A DNA stretch of 64,000 nt. It comes from Dermacentor variabilis. Taxonomy: Eukaryota; Arthropoda; Arachnida; Ixodida; Ixodidae. Positions 43,310 through 54,270 of this stretch are shown in pieces. The position numbers and the translations under genes are program-made. The notes under the pieces were generated by a model. It saw nothing but the letters and a program-made list of their open reading frames with translations. It was not told where the DNA came from and ran no database searches. The stretch lies in NCBI RefSeq assembly GCF_050947875.1, contig NC_134574.1:152436934-152500933 (forward strand), read 5' to 3'. The first letter of the stretch is position 1, and each line of letters opens with the position of its first letter.

Positions 43310-44350
43310 CGATGATTATGATAATCATTTATTGGTATCCACTTTGAAAGGTGCGGGTGACATACTAGCCTACTTGATTTAATCAGGTATGCTAAGCATG
43401 TTTTTCATCCAGCATTTTTTTATATATCGCCTTAATCTTCTTCTTTTCTTAAATATCTACTTTGAGCCACTAGCTGTGACTGTTAAGAGATTCGGAAGTA
43501 TCAATTTCTTCCGTACTTTTTACCACCAATACTCTTACCGTCTCTTGCTTATCTCGACTGCTGACCGGTTGACGCTTCCGTCCACTTTATACCAAAGAGC
43601 TTCTGGAAGGTGTACGTTACCTACGGGTCTGGGTGAATCCCTTTATATTGCATTAGATGTGCTGAATGGTCTCCAAATTATTTCTGCAGCACGCACATGC
43701 CTCATCTAATTCTGAATACTTGCTCCGGTATGTTTTTGTCCTTAGGCAACCGGCTCGGGCCTCAAATAGCAAGGCACTGTCCTTTGTATTATCCTACATA
43801 TTTTCTCTTCTAGTTCCTTTCTTCTCATTCTGGTGAACCTCCATGGCCCTTTTTCTTTCCATTCTTTGCATCCAATTAACTGTCCCTGTTTCTCTCAGTT
43901 TCTTTCTGGTGACCTTTGGTTGTCCATCTACAGTTTCAATTACCCTGTACTTGGTTGCCAACTTTCTTGACCTCTTTCTCCACTCTGTTTCCACGCTTTT
44001 CAAGTACATATACTTGTGCACTTTTACTGCCTATTTATTTTCACACATACTTCCCAGTCTGCCTTCAAAACTAATTTTGCTCTGTGCTTGTCTGACCTCA
44101 AAAGAGCCCCCCCCCCCCCGCCCAACCCATGCCACCTTGCACTAGTTCATTTGTGGTCTTACCGTGGGCCCCCAAATCCAATCGGCCTACCGATCTTTGG
44201 TTAACTTCCAACTCCGACAGGAGATCCGAATTTAAGCAAAGAAAGGCATTTGCGAACGTTAGCGCTGGCACCATTACTCTTTTCCGGATTCCACGCACCA
44301 CCTCATACTTGTTGCGACACCCAGTGCTCTGTGTTTCATTACTGTAGCAT
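43310..44350 (-). mobile_element. LINE ORF2 C-terminal remnant
   Basis: Minus-strand blocks: VPALTFANAFLCLNSDLLSE and RSVGRLDLGAHGKTTNELVQ (44270-44130), GMGWA, then VNWMQRMERKRAMEVHQNEK (about 43880-43820), then DSALLFEARAGCLRTKTYRS (near 43765-43700) and SELDEACACC. These are the post-RT region and Cys-rich end of a LINE type common in ticks. Frameshifts separate the blocks, and a C run lies at 44107-44120. RT core and endonuclease are missing. Confidence 0.65.
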
Positions 44351-44934
44351 TCTGCTTCCCCTTTAGATTCAACAATAACGGGCGTGGCGACACGTTGCAG
44401 CGAAACGTATCATTGAGCGCTCTGTTCCTTTATCTAGCCGGCTCGGCTTATTTCTTCCTTTGTATGTTGCGCTGTACCAGTTCTGGAGTGTCATTGAGCC
44501 TTTGAATATCATGTCCATTTGTAATAAATGCACGGGGCTCACTTCGTTTTAAATGCTATATCTATGATGTCACAAAATTTGTGCCTTAATATTGCAATTT
44601 ACATCAACTTATCTGTTATTGCAATCTGCACATAGTTTATGTAAAACTTTGGCACTTACATTTGCAATGAATCGGCAATAAGTCTTTTCACACCCTTCGC
44701 TTTTGAATCTTCACCGGCATAAATAGCTGCCACATTGTGGTTAGAAATGTTCCTTTGAACATAGCCATGTTTGGGCACTTAATCAAGCCAAGGAAATTCG
44801 TACTGGCACGTCTTATAGTACATGTACTACAACACTGCTACAATGAAAAACACACTGTCACCGAGTGAATTATCATTCGCAGAAGCTGGTGTAGAATACC
44901 GCAAATTTCATATGAAATGGCTCCGACAGCATTA
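44351..44934. other. no feature recognised
   Basis: No supported gene or repeat. Confidence 0.5.
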
Positions 44935-46170
44935 TAGGCGCCCTGAACCACTTTATATAGAAGGCTACAAATGCATTTGCACTTAAAATAGGGTATTTCC
45001 GACATAATTTTCCACTAGAAGCACCTTCTTCAATGCGTTCAGCAGAAACGGAGTTATTGGTAATCAAGCACCCTTCACGGTGCTTCCGCTCCTTCTTCGA
45101 TGCCTTGCACTGCAAAGGCTGTGGCAAAGCAGGGCGTGCCAACAACGCTCCGCCCGGTGAACTTCACCGCGGCTCGCAGTTCAGATTTGATTATGTATGT
45201 ATAGGTAGAAGCCCTGCCCATTTTGGCGCCTACAACGCAGCAAACGTAACCAAACGTGCGAAACCCAGTTGTCCTTAGCCAGTGGACCAGTGGCCAGTGG
45301 GCGCGGCCAGTGGACTCAGCGCGGCCCCCCGCTGCGGCTGCGGTATCTACGCTACGTAGCTGACCGCAGCTGCCTGCAACTTTTTTTGTGCAGCGTTTGC
45401 TTTGTGCACGACAAGGCAAGGGTGCGTGCTCCCGCTCAGGTGCTCGTCTGGCCGCGCAACGTGGTTGCGTACCGGCTTTGCCCTGCACCAGCTCGAACGA
45501 CGAATGGTAGCCACATTCAACTTGAGCATTTCGAAGCGCTATCAATACGAAGTATGCCAAGGCGTGCCAAGAAGTGAGCGCGCGATGGCAAGCCTGCGTG
45601 TGGTCTGACCTAAAGTTTCGCGTGGTTCGAGGCTAGTTGACTGTTAAGAACAAATCGAAATTAGGGAGAGTCGACTGCTACGACACCGGGAAGCAGGGTG
45701 GCCGAAGTTTAGATCCTACGCGGACGGCGGTGGGTGAACATGAGCAGAGGACAGTCGGCTTCTTCCGGTAGTACCTAATCATTATCGAAATTCGAAAGCA
45801 GATTTTCGCTTACTTCAGGCTGTGTGTTGAACTTCGTCAATAAATATACATAGTAGCAGTAAGAATTAGCGAACTGATCCATGCACCTTTCTTGATTGAT
45901 GACAGCGGCTGGTCATGATGATAGCAGCCGCGCATGGGAATCCAGTGTCTTACGAAATAAAGCGCCTAGAAAGGGGTGAGGAGCAGGCTTCTCTTTAAGA
46001 GATAGCGTTTGAGAGAAAGGCGACGTCGCGGTACCCTTGTTAGCTGCGTGTGCTGCCAACGACGGCAGAACTTGGCAGAGATGTTCAAATAAACGTAAGC
46101 TATCTACGGGCTATGTTTTTTCACCAAGCCCGAGGTTCAGAACCCGTTCAAAGTTCGTAGAGATAGGTAA
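44935..46170 (+). repeat. dispersed repeat family A, copy 3 (longest)
   Basis: Fullest copy of the family also at 29340-30030 and 42018-40540. It starts near gcgccctgaaccac and ends near accaagcccgaggttcagaa. Overlapping ORFs of 70-160 codons on both strands here (for example 45560-45075 minus) are not conserved in frame among the copies, so I reject them as genes. Confidence 0.7.
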
Positions 46171-46829
46171 TGAATATGTTGAGACACAAGAAAAGTTATC
46201 ATAAGCACATCTACGCAGGTGCAATTATGCGACACAATACTCAACCGACTTCTTTTCGCGTTCCCGTCAATGTTTCGCATTGTTCGACATCCCACAAAAA
46301 TTAATATCAACGTTGCGGCACAGTTGGATACCCGTTATGACATTTCCTACCTAATGACTGTCAAGGGTATCCTCGTTTCGTTCATTTCGTTATTGCACAG
46401 TCTTTCCCATTCCCCATAAGGGCAATCGGATACTGCATCACAGCTGGGCACAGAAAAAGACGCGGCTTACTGAAATGTCCCTTTTTTGACTCCCTTACTT
46501 TCATTTTGCATAGTCGAAGCTTTCACGTGTAAATCAAATCGGCAATGCGGCACAGCTGGGCATGAGAAATTGTGTCGCGTGAGCTTTATCCAAGCTACAG
46601 CTACTCCTTGCGTTGTTCACTTCAGTGGTGTGCAGTCTCTGAGAGTCTACATAACTATAAGAAAGTAGAGTGTTTGGATGATGATGGGGCAAAAACTTTT
46701 GAATGGGCACAGTTTTCTTGCAAGTGCCTAAATTTAGTCGTAACACTTTACACAGCCTCTCAATTCTTGTTAAAGGGAATGTTTGGTTCAAGTGAATTAT
46801 TATCAAATGAATTATTCCCGTAGTTAAAT
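46171..46829. other. no gene; weak internal repeat
   Basis: The motif gcggcacagctgggca or a close variant occurs near 46313, 46432 and 46547, about 115 bp apart, hinting at an old tandem repeat. No gene supported. Confidence 0.35.
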
Positions 46830-47400
46830 GGGGGGACCGCGGAAGTATTGCGAACCACCGCCCAATAGCAATACTACCATTTATTAATAACATAATAGAA
46901 GAATGTATTGGGAAGCACCTAATCAAACACTTCTCAAAGTTTAACATTTTATACCCCAATCAATTTAGTTTCAGGAGCATATACTCTACTGACCTTGCGT
47001 TGTTATCTTTTACCGCAAAATTAAAAGTGATTTTGACGAGGGCGAATATTCTAGCTACGTTTTCATTTACCTTCCTAAAACAATCGAGTCGATCAGCAAC
47101 ATTATCTTATTAGCCAAATTGTTTACAACTGGCATTTTCGCCCCGTCTTACCACTCATTAAAAGCTATTTATCAGACGGGCAAGAAGCCGTCTACATTAT
47201 TCCAATGGTTTTGGAATTTGCAACTAACAAAAACTAACGAGACAGCGCCTCAAAGCTGAAAACGTGGCCCGCTATTATTCTCCATATTTATTGCTAGACC
47301 GGTCTATCGATTATTTGGCTACTAAATTAAATACAGATTTACAGAATATCTTAAACTAGTGCCGAGGCAACTCTCTCTATTTTAATCCTTCTAGGTTATT
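46830..47400 (+). mobile_element. reverse transcriptase fragment of a jockey/CR1-like LINE
   Basis: The plus strand reads NHRPIAILPFINNIIEECIG, IKHFSKFNILYPNQFSFRS and STDLALLSFTAKLK (46850-47025), the fingers region of a LINE RT. Weaker matches then continue through several frames to about 47340 (LATKLNTDLQ). Catalytic motifs cannot be read. Highly decayed. Confidence 0.65.
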
Positions 47401-47737
47401 CATTTTCTTTCATTCCGGCCAAAAGTCTCCATCATCAACGCGTCTGAACCCCTAGTGGCCCCAGACGCGTGTGCTTGGCGGATGAGGGAAGCGTCGTCGT
47501 ACGTGCGCGATGAGTTCACACTCAACGCGCTAGGTTTCCTTTCCTGACAATAGGTGTTTCCTCCGTCGTCCCTCTCACTCACGGCCTCCAACTTAAGCCT
47601 CAGCTACTTTCTATAGTTAACTACAGATGGGAGTAGTGACCTGCTCGTTGACTCAAGAAAACGGCGACATACCCGAATACATCATAAAAACTAGGCTTGG
47701 CCAGGAGAGGGATGCTTCGTATTAAACTATCTTTACC
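47401..47737. other. no feature recognised
   Basis: No supported gene or repeat. Confidence 0.5.
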
Positions 47738-47885
47738 CGCCGTGTCATAAGAAGCCAACAAACACAAATGACAACCGAGGGGAAATTATTTATGATTAAT
47801 AAGTGAAAATAAAGAAACGATAAATTAATGCAAATGCAAGTGGATTAAAAACAACTTGGCGCAGGTGGGGAACAATCCCACAACC
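47738..47885 (-). mobile_element. second-family SINE, 5'-truncated
   Basis: Inverse copy: gaagccaacaaacacaaatg at the low end is the SINE 3' end, and aggtggggaacaatcccaca near 47862 is the B-box side of its tRNA-like head. The head is cut at about 47885, where a Ruka SINE begins a few bases later. Confidence 0.75.
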
Positions 47886-47892
47886 TTAACAT

Positions 47893-48106
47893 AACCCGCC
47901 GTGGTTGCTTAGTGGGAATGGCGTTGCACTGCCAAGCACGAGGCCGCGGGATCTTGTCCCGGTGGAGGCGAAATGCGAAAACACCCGTGTACTTATATTT
48001 GGATGCACGTTAAAGAACCCCTGGTGGTCGAAACTATTCCGGAGTTCATCTCTACGGCGCGCTTCATAATCGAGTCGTGGTTCTGGCACGTAAAACCTTA
48101 TAATTT
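47893..48106 (+). mobile_element. Ruka-type SINE, degenerate
   Basis: Keeps cccgccgtggttgctta at the start and ggcacgtaaaacctta at the end. About 23 bp around the end of the tRNA-like head (the ccacggcggccgcatttcg segment) is missing and there are many substitutions. Older than the other copies. Confidence 0.82.
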
Positions 48107-48282
48107 CTGAAAAATATATCTTGCAATTGCTTCTATGAAGTTATCCCCGACGAATTTCTTTCTTTCTCACTTTGAAGAAAACCCAGGAACTGTGAAGGAT
48201 AAATTCACTACGCATTTGCGCGCCTTGAATATAAGGAGATGTTCTTCGGTTCTAGGATCAGTCGGGTTGCCACTGCTTAATT

Positions 48283-49516
48283 AACACACAGACAAACAGA
48301 CACAGAACTTTATTTACAAGGTCCTGAGAAGCTTTGCCCTAGGGCAGAGCTGTGGGCCGCTCTCATGTGGGGACTAGTAGGCCGAGCCTAACCGCCGCAT
48401 CGTGGGCTTTCTGGACAGCCTAAGTTTGTCGTTAAAGTTCTGAGCTCTTGATGGCAAATCTCCATTCTTCTTCCGTGATGCGATTGGGTCCCTGTGACGA
48501 GGGGCATCGCCAGAGCATGTGTGCGAGATTGCTAACAGCCCCACAGTCGAGGAAAATAGAGCTAAAAGCCTCTGGAGGGATCGTATGGAAAAGGGCTAGG
48601 TTTGGATAGGACTTAGTCTGAAGCATGCGTAAAGTGGACGCCAGAGGTCTGGCCAGTTTGCTATGAGGGGGATGATAAGTCCTCCTACCCAGGTGATAGT
48701 GCGTAGTGACTTCGCTTAAAGTAGTAAGAGTGTCCCGAAACTCGAGAACCCCGTAGTCCGAGCTCGAACCTGCTCCCGCGCGGTGGGTTAGTGCGCGCGC
48801 TTGGGAGTGTGCGGTGCCATTGAGATTGGGAAAGGAGTCAAGCTGGGAGTAGAGGTGCGCCAGAAACCACTTGATGGTGTGCGGAGAGATGATCTTATTC
48901 TTGAGAATCTTGTGAGCTTACTCAGAGATGGAACCTGAAGCGAAAGCCATGACCGCCGATTTCGAAAACAGTGAATATTTGTGATCTGCCGTTATCTAGG
49001 GGGGCTATAGCAACTGCGACCTGCTCCGCTCTGGTTGGTGTTGAGCCCCTCAGAGGAGCCGCATTCACTATCTGTCCGTTGTCATCAACGAGGACAATGA
49101 CGGAGTTAGACGACTGTCCATATTGGGCTTAGTCGACAAAACATACCGAGTAGGGAACGTCTTTGGTACGCTTGAGGATGGCGAGGGCTCTTGCCCTGCG
49201 TCTGCCTACGTTGTGTTGAGGATGAACATTACGGGGAAATGGTGCAACTCGTATGTTGTTCCTTTGAACTTCTGAGATTTCATATTTCCCTCCTTCCATG
49301 AGGATAGGGTTGATCCCAAGAACCGCCAGGATCTTCTTTCCAGCCGGGATGCAGGATAGACGGGCCAGTTGGGCTGACTCCTAGGCCTCGATTATCTCGT
49401 CCAATGTGTTGTGCACTCCTAGTTGCATAAGGAGGTTCGTGCTCGCCCGTGACGAAATGCCAGTACTTCTTTATATTTTTCTGATTTTTGACATTTTTCT
49501 GATTTATTAGATTCAA
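48283..49516 (-). mobile_element. RNase H-bearing (I-clade-like) LINE, 3' part
   Basis: Minus-strand reading: RT end near 49500-49300; RNase H near 49135-48960 with FVD, then QYGQSSNSVIVLVDDNGQIV and STPTRAEQVAVAIA (Asp and Glu of the active site); C-terminal ORF 48626-48432 beginning MLQTKSYPNLALFHTIPPEA with HMLWRCPSSQ; AATAAAG at about 48310; end near 48283 at a caaacagacacag simple repeat. Several stops (one TAA falls just after FVD). Same lineage type as 24190-27660, different subfamily. Confidence 0.72.
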
Positions 49517-49622
49517 AGTATAGCCGCAGCAACTATGTGATCGGTTGGGACACGTTATGTTTCTCGATTGTAAAATGCGGAACCTCAGAACTCACTGTGC
49601 GTTGGGTTATGGAGAAAGAAAG

Positions 49623-49680
49623 AAATAGTAGAGATTCTCACCTGTTTATTTATTAATAAACAGGTGAGAATCTACTATTA
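49623..49680. repeat. 19-bp perfect hairpin with flanking extension
   Basis: agattctcacctgtttatt (49632-49650) and its exact inverse (49655-49673) around a 4-base loop. With a 2-base gap the pairing extends outward through aatagt. Confidence 0.9.
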
Positions 49681-49689
49681 ATGTGTCGC

Positions 49690-50085
49690 TGTCCAACGTG
49701 AACAACGCGGCTCCCCAACAAACCGGTCACGTTTCGTACGGCCTTGCAGCACAGTCCTCCTCCTGAACCAAGAGAGTACTTTGGAGGCAATTTTGTTACA
49801 TCGAACTTGCCCTGTTCATCTTTGCTACGTCAATTTGTGTTTAGTTCATTAACTTAATTTAGTATCCTGTTTTAGTTCTCCGCCTAATATTATGGTTCAT
49901 CAATTGTTTTTTTATGTATTAAGAAAATTGTTTGCATTTTTAATCTTTTTCCTCTATCGTTCTGTATTCTTGTATGGAATGTGATTTGTACTCTTTTTTA
50001 TTGTTGTGAATTGCACTTCCCCTCTAAAATGTACTCTATATCCTGAGGGTAAAATGAATGAATAAATAAATAAATTTATGTTTTT
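49690..50085 (+). mobile_element. LINE 3' UTR and simple tail, 5'-truncated
   Basis: T-rich 3'-UTR-like sequence ending cctgagggtaaaatgaatga and then an AATA repeat tail (to about 50085). This is the usual end of CR1/jockey-like tick LINEs, but no coding part is attached. Confidence 0.45.
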
Positions 50086-51289
50086 TTTTCTAACAAAGGG
50101 TGCATTTGCGGAATAGATGCAACTACGCTTCACCAGTGCACGCGATACCTTTCAGTAGGCTTTCCAGAGGCTCTACATGTAAGGAGCGTGCCTTATTTTT
50201 TTTTCTTGAAGCACCACCACAGTGCAGCGGCTTTCACGACATTCTTTGATGTCTTAAATTTTAGCACCGTGTTCAATTGTAGCGGGTACGTTGTAGTGCG
50301 TCCAGGAGAAGCGAGTACACTGATACACCAGCAGTAGGATCACTCTGCACAACTGTAGTGCATACGAGCCGCCGCGACTGCAGCAAAATGAGGTCGTAAG
50401 AGCTGCCCCGTTCTGAAGCCCCGCCCATTATTACGTGCTGGCCACAGCTGCATTTCGGAAGAATATGCTGAACTTCCAGTGACCTTAACTATACCGAGAA
50501 TTGACAGTGGCAAGGTGACGTCCAGTGAACTTTAATGAAGAAATTATCGCATACGACAGTGAATAAACATTACACTGTAGGCGAATAAATTCGAGCAACT
50601 AGACCTTCCGATTCACACGTTCGAACGCAGCAATCTTTCAAAAGTGGCGTCAATAAAAAAAATTACCAGTGAGCAGCAAAGCCATTAGAGCAGGCGATGC
50701 AGCAAGGACAGTCAAGAACCGCATCGTGGTTTCTGAAAAAAGAACAAAAATATATGTTCTTTACAACCAGCGCTCCTTAGCAATGTGCCTGCTAGCCTAC
50801 ATGCCATCGTACGGGGCTGGCAAACATGCCGTGAAACGATGGCTGAGCCGACGGTTTTTCTTTTCATAATTGAATGTTACATGCAGATACGTGATAACTT
50901 CCATAAAGTATGTTTCAGACATGGACACATATAAATGAGCGAACTGTGCGTCCGTTACTGTAATCGGGACTTTTTCGAAGTTCTATTTTCACGCCAAAGA
51001 GCATAAACCGAGTAGCTCATTGCAGCTGTTTGCATCTTCTATGATTCCTACATTCGCACTGACGGTAAAACAACCGGAAACAAACATTGACACAAAGAAG
51101 TTTCATAGTACTCGCTTAGCATACTATACTCGGTGGTGTTCAAGCCCAATTTTTTCCGCTGGCGCCAGAATGATGATGATGAAGAACTGTTGTGCATTTG
51201 TATACGGCACAGAGTTTCTTAAACTTACTAGAGACATAAAAAACTCGTTGCTGGGCTAGTTGGTTGATACTAATAGATTAATAGTATTA
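50086..51289. other. no feature recognised
   Basis: No supported gene or repeat. Confidence 0.5.
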
Positions 51290-52275
51290 AGTGCAGTTTC
51301 ACGATGGTAGAATAGAAGGACCGACACACGGGACAAGCGCTACTCGTAAGAAATCATTATTGTAAACTTTTTGCCCATTTCTGTACACAGCAGAACAAGA
51401 TCGCTCAAGCGCAGCGCCCATCAAGCCACAACTGCGTCATATCACAGAGCGCAGAGGTTACAGCATCCCTTCTAAAAACTGCTTTTCTTTGCTACGCGAT
51501 ACAACCGACGTATTGCTGATACAGCCGCTTTCTTTCTTTGTAATATGATGCGCTTTCCCAGCATTCCCACTCCTGCCTTGAATTCGAAGCTAGAAAGAAT
51601 TGGCTCACAATCGCAAAACCTACAACGCATGCGCAAATGAAATAAAGTTTCATTAGCTAGAGATCACTCATGTTCCCGTGCCCGATCATTGACGCATCGG
51701 GGGGTTTGTCCGATACAGACCTTTCCGCAAGTAAGCGGGATCTAGTACACAACGCCAACGGCGCATGTGACGTAGGGTCTTGGCATAAAACAGAACGGTT
51801 TCCTCGGACGTGCCAAAATGCGTGTACACAACCGGGCAAGATTGTAGGGCAAGAAAAAACAATACACAATTCACCTTTTAGCCAAACTCTTCAAGTCATG
51901 CGACACCCTGTGAACGTAGTGTACCACTTGAAGAACCGAAGACCCTCAAGTGGGCTCGAAGAACTTGAAGAACGAAGAACTTGAGCTCGAAGAACCGGCT
52001 GAGGTTTTTCCTGCCCTTCAGTTTCTGAAGGAGGGCCTCAAAAACAGCTGTAAAGATCTAGCAAGGAAAACCAGTCGCCTGTGGGCGCTCAGTATGACAA
52101 TTAAAGCTATCCTGAGCCAAGTGAGCGCAAGACTTCGCCTGCACCGACTCAAAACATTGAGCTGCGATCCCTCGTTTTACCGCCTTAGTATACGCTGAAT
52201 CAGACGGTATGAGCACTTTACGAGCTCTCGGAGAGTATTTCCAGCAAATGTGTAGCCCACTGAAAGCCATGTTAA
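51290..52275 (-). mobile_element. Penelope-like element, RT end and GIY-YIG endonuclease
   Basis: Minus-strand reading: 52270-52058 encodes ICWKYSPRARK and SAYTKAVKRGIAAQCF, the end of a Penelope-type RT. A Ser-rich linker follows (about 52000-51950). The GIY-YIG endonuclease then reads VVY-stop-IPLTCGKVCIGQT with RCVNDRAREHE (51753-51670), followed after a frameshift by CRFCDCEP (about 51630), and finally CISNTSVVSRSKEKQFLEGM with a stop at 51460-51458. The 3' UTR runs to about 51290. YIG reads CIG. The start of the RT is missing. In an intact element the nuclease nicks target DNA for reverse transcription. The identification is by motif order and is firm despite the breaks. Confidence 0.8.
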
Positions 52276-52816
52276 TATAAGCTGTTGAATATATATTGAG
52301 CCTCTTCAGTCAACATGGAAAATGCTTACTTTTTCCTCATGAACTTCCAAACAACGACATGTCGCAGTTCTTAGAAGTTAACATGTTCACCTTTTTTAAT
52401 ACTAACAGTTTTCTTCCTTCAGGAAAGAAAACCCGTGTAGCTGCGGCTTGTTCGGGTAGGTTACGCGCAACCATTGTACACAAGACTTAGAATTCATGGT
52501 TAGTTGTCTCAACGCTGTAGCACAAGCACACAGTGACTGTAGCATCTAGCACACACATCACACGCTGAGGTTCCACATGCACTGCATGCCACGAAAGATG
52601 TGTTCCCACGCTGACGTCTCGCCGTTGTTGTGCCATTACCACCAGCCCGGATTCCGAATCTACAAGATGGAGAATTTATCCTGCGAACGCCCTTTGGACA
52701 AACCCGGGGCAGCGCCGAAAGGCCCAGTGCCCTAATTCTCCCTTGACAAGTCGAGATGCTGAGCCGTCAGGCAGCGGCGTCCCAGGAGAAGCATCGGCAA
52801 GCGACATGTCCAAACG
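52276..52816. other. no feature recognised
   Basis: No supported gene or repeat. Confidence 0.5.
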
Positions 52817-53392
52817 TGTAACAAAGTGCTAGACAGTCCGGCGCAGTATTTCCTTTTCCTTGGAGGTCACCGCGCACGGCAACTTGGAAGCGGGTGGCCA
52901 GCGCGGTCGCTGGTTTAACCTCTCGGACGACCGTCGAGTGCTGGCTTTGTATTGGGCCGTTTGAGTTACAATCGTTTCTCGGGGCTTTATAAGTCCCGAC
53001 GCCGCCGCCTGGAAAACCGGATCCACCGAGCCACCGGGAGCCCAGTGCCGCTCTCGAGTGGAGTGAGATGTGTCACGTGTTGCAGTCTCGCCGGACGTCG
53101 CCGTGCGGGAACAGTCGCGTTTGCTGTGAGCTCTCGGCCCCAGTGCCAATCTGATCTTGTCCTGTATAATGACCTGTATATAGTGTATAAAGTCCCTTTT
53201 GTTATTCTCACCGACGCCTGACTCAGAGTCTTCGCTACCAACGCTCTGTCACGAAACGGGTGACGAGCGCTACGGGACCACCTCAGAGTCGCAACACGAG
53301 CTGGCAACGCTCTGTCACGAAACGGGTGACGAGCGCTACGGGACCACATCAAAGTCGTAATAGTGGTGGCAGCGGTGCAAAGTCGTAACACC
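52817..53392 (+). repeat. LTR-like block, possible gypsy LTR with primer-binding region
   Basis: Starts TGTAACAAAG and could end ...CGCAACA (near 53298) or ...CGTAACA (near 53392), the TG...CA rule for LTRs. A TATA-like ggctttataagtcc lies near 52983 and a tataaag near 53186. gtggtggcagcggtg at 53362-53377 looks like the primer-binding region next to an LTR in tick gypsy elements (from memory). No coding part follows, so it is a remnant or solo LTR. Confidence 0.4.
53239..53370. repeat. 66-bp tandem duplication
   Basis: acgctctgtcacgaaacggg starts at 53241 and again at 53307; the two 66-bp units differ at a few positions near their ends. Confidence 0.9.
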
Positions 53393-54018
53393 GTCCGCTG
53401 CCGCACTTCAAAAAAATGACGCATGTGACGTGTTGACTTGTGCAACTGTGCGAGGTCACGCTTACCAATGCCTCTTTTACTTGAACAGTTGTTTGTGAAC
53501 TGTTTCTTGCGCATGAGTACGAGTTGATATTGTTTTATTACTTGCTGCTACGATTATTTAATACAAAACCAGCACGACGATGCGCGCAGAAGGAGAGTCG
53601 CTAGAAGATTTTAAAACAAGTACACCATTTAGCTAGTTGGTGCACATATGGATAATGTTGCACAAAGGGGACATCGAACGAAACTCGAGTACTGGCGAAA
53701 GTTGGCGTTCCTGTAAGTGCGTATTTAATGCACATGATCGGGTAAAAATTGCCGACGTCTTTGTATTACAGTGAAACCACAATGGACCGTTTAGTTGAGT
53801 TCTTTCTCATGGATGCTAATGGCAGGCCGGTCAAATCTCTGCGATAAGCTTCCATTAAAAAAAAGCTGGAGACTTGCCAGACCGGGTAGAATGATAGCCC
53901 AATTTCCAGCGAAGCCGTTTTCTTCAAGTAGTTGTATTAACACTTTCAATTGCCAAGTAAAGCGCACTTTAACATTTTGCTGGAATATCACTCATGGCAT
54001 TAACACACTTCATGCAAA
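53393..54018. other. no feature recognised
   Basis: No supported gene or repeat. Confidence 0.5.
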
Positions 54019-54270
54019 TTTAACCTGGACCAGCCGTGGTTGCTCATTGGCTGTGATGTTGGGCTACTCCGCACGAGGTCTCGTGATCGAATCCCGGCCA
54101 CGGCGGCCGCATTTCGATGGGGGCGAAATGCGAAAACACCCGTGTACTTAGATTTAGGTGCACGTTAAGGAAACCCAGGTGGTTGAAATTTCAGGAGTCC
54201 TCCACTACGGCCTGCCTCATAATCAGAAAGTGGTTTTGGCACGTAAAACCCCATAATTTTTTTAACCTGG
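54019..54270 (+). mobile_element. Ruka-type SINE with 10-bp target duplication
   Basis: SINE body 54029-54260, flanked by tttaacctgg (54019-54028 and 54261-54270). Full-length, with the tRNA-like head (agccgtggttgctcattggc to ccacggc) and the usual 3' end. Confidence 0.92.

Noticed and set aside
45075..45560. 161-codon minus-strand frame and overlapping plus-strand frames
   Set aside because: Lie inside repeat family A and are not kept open in its other copies.
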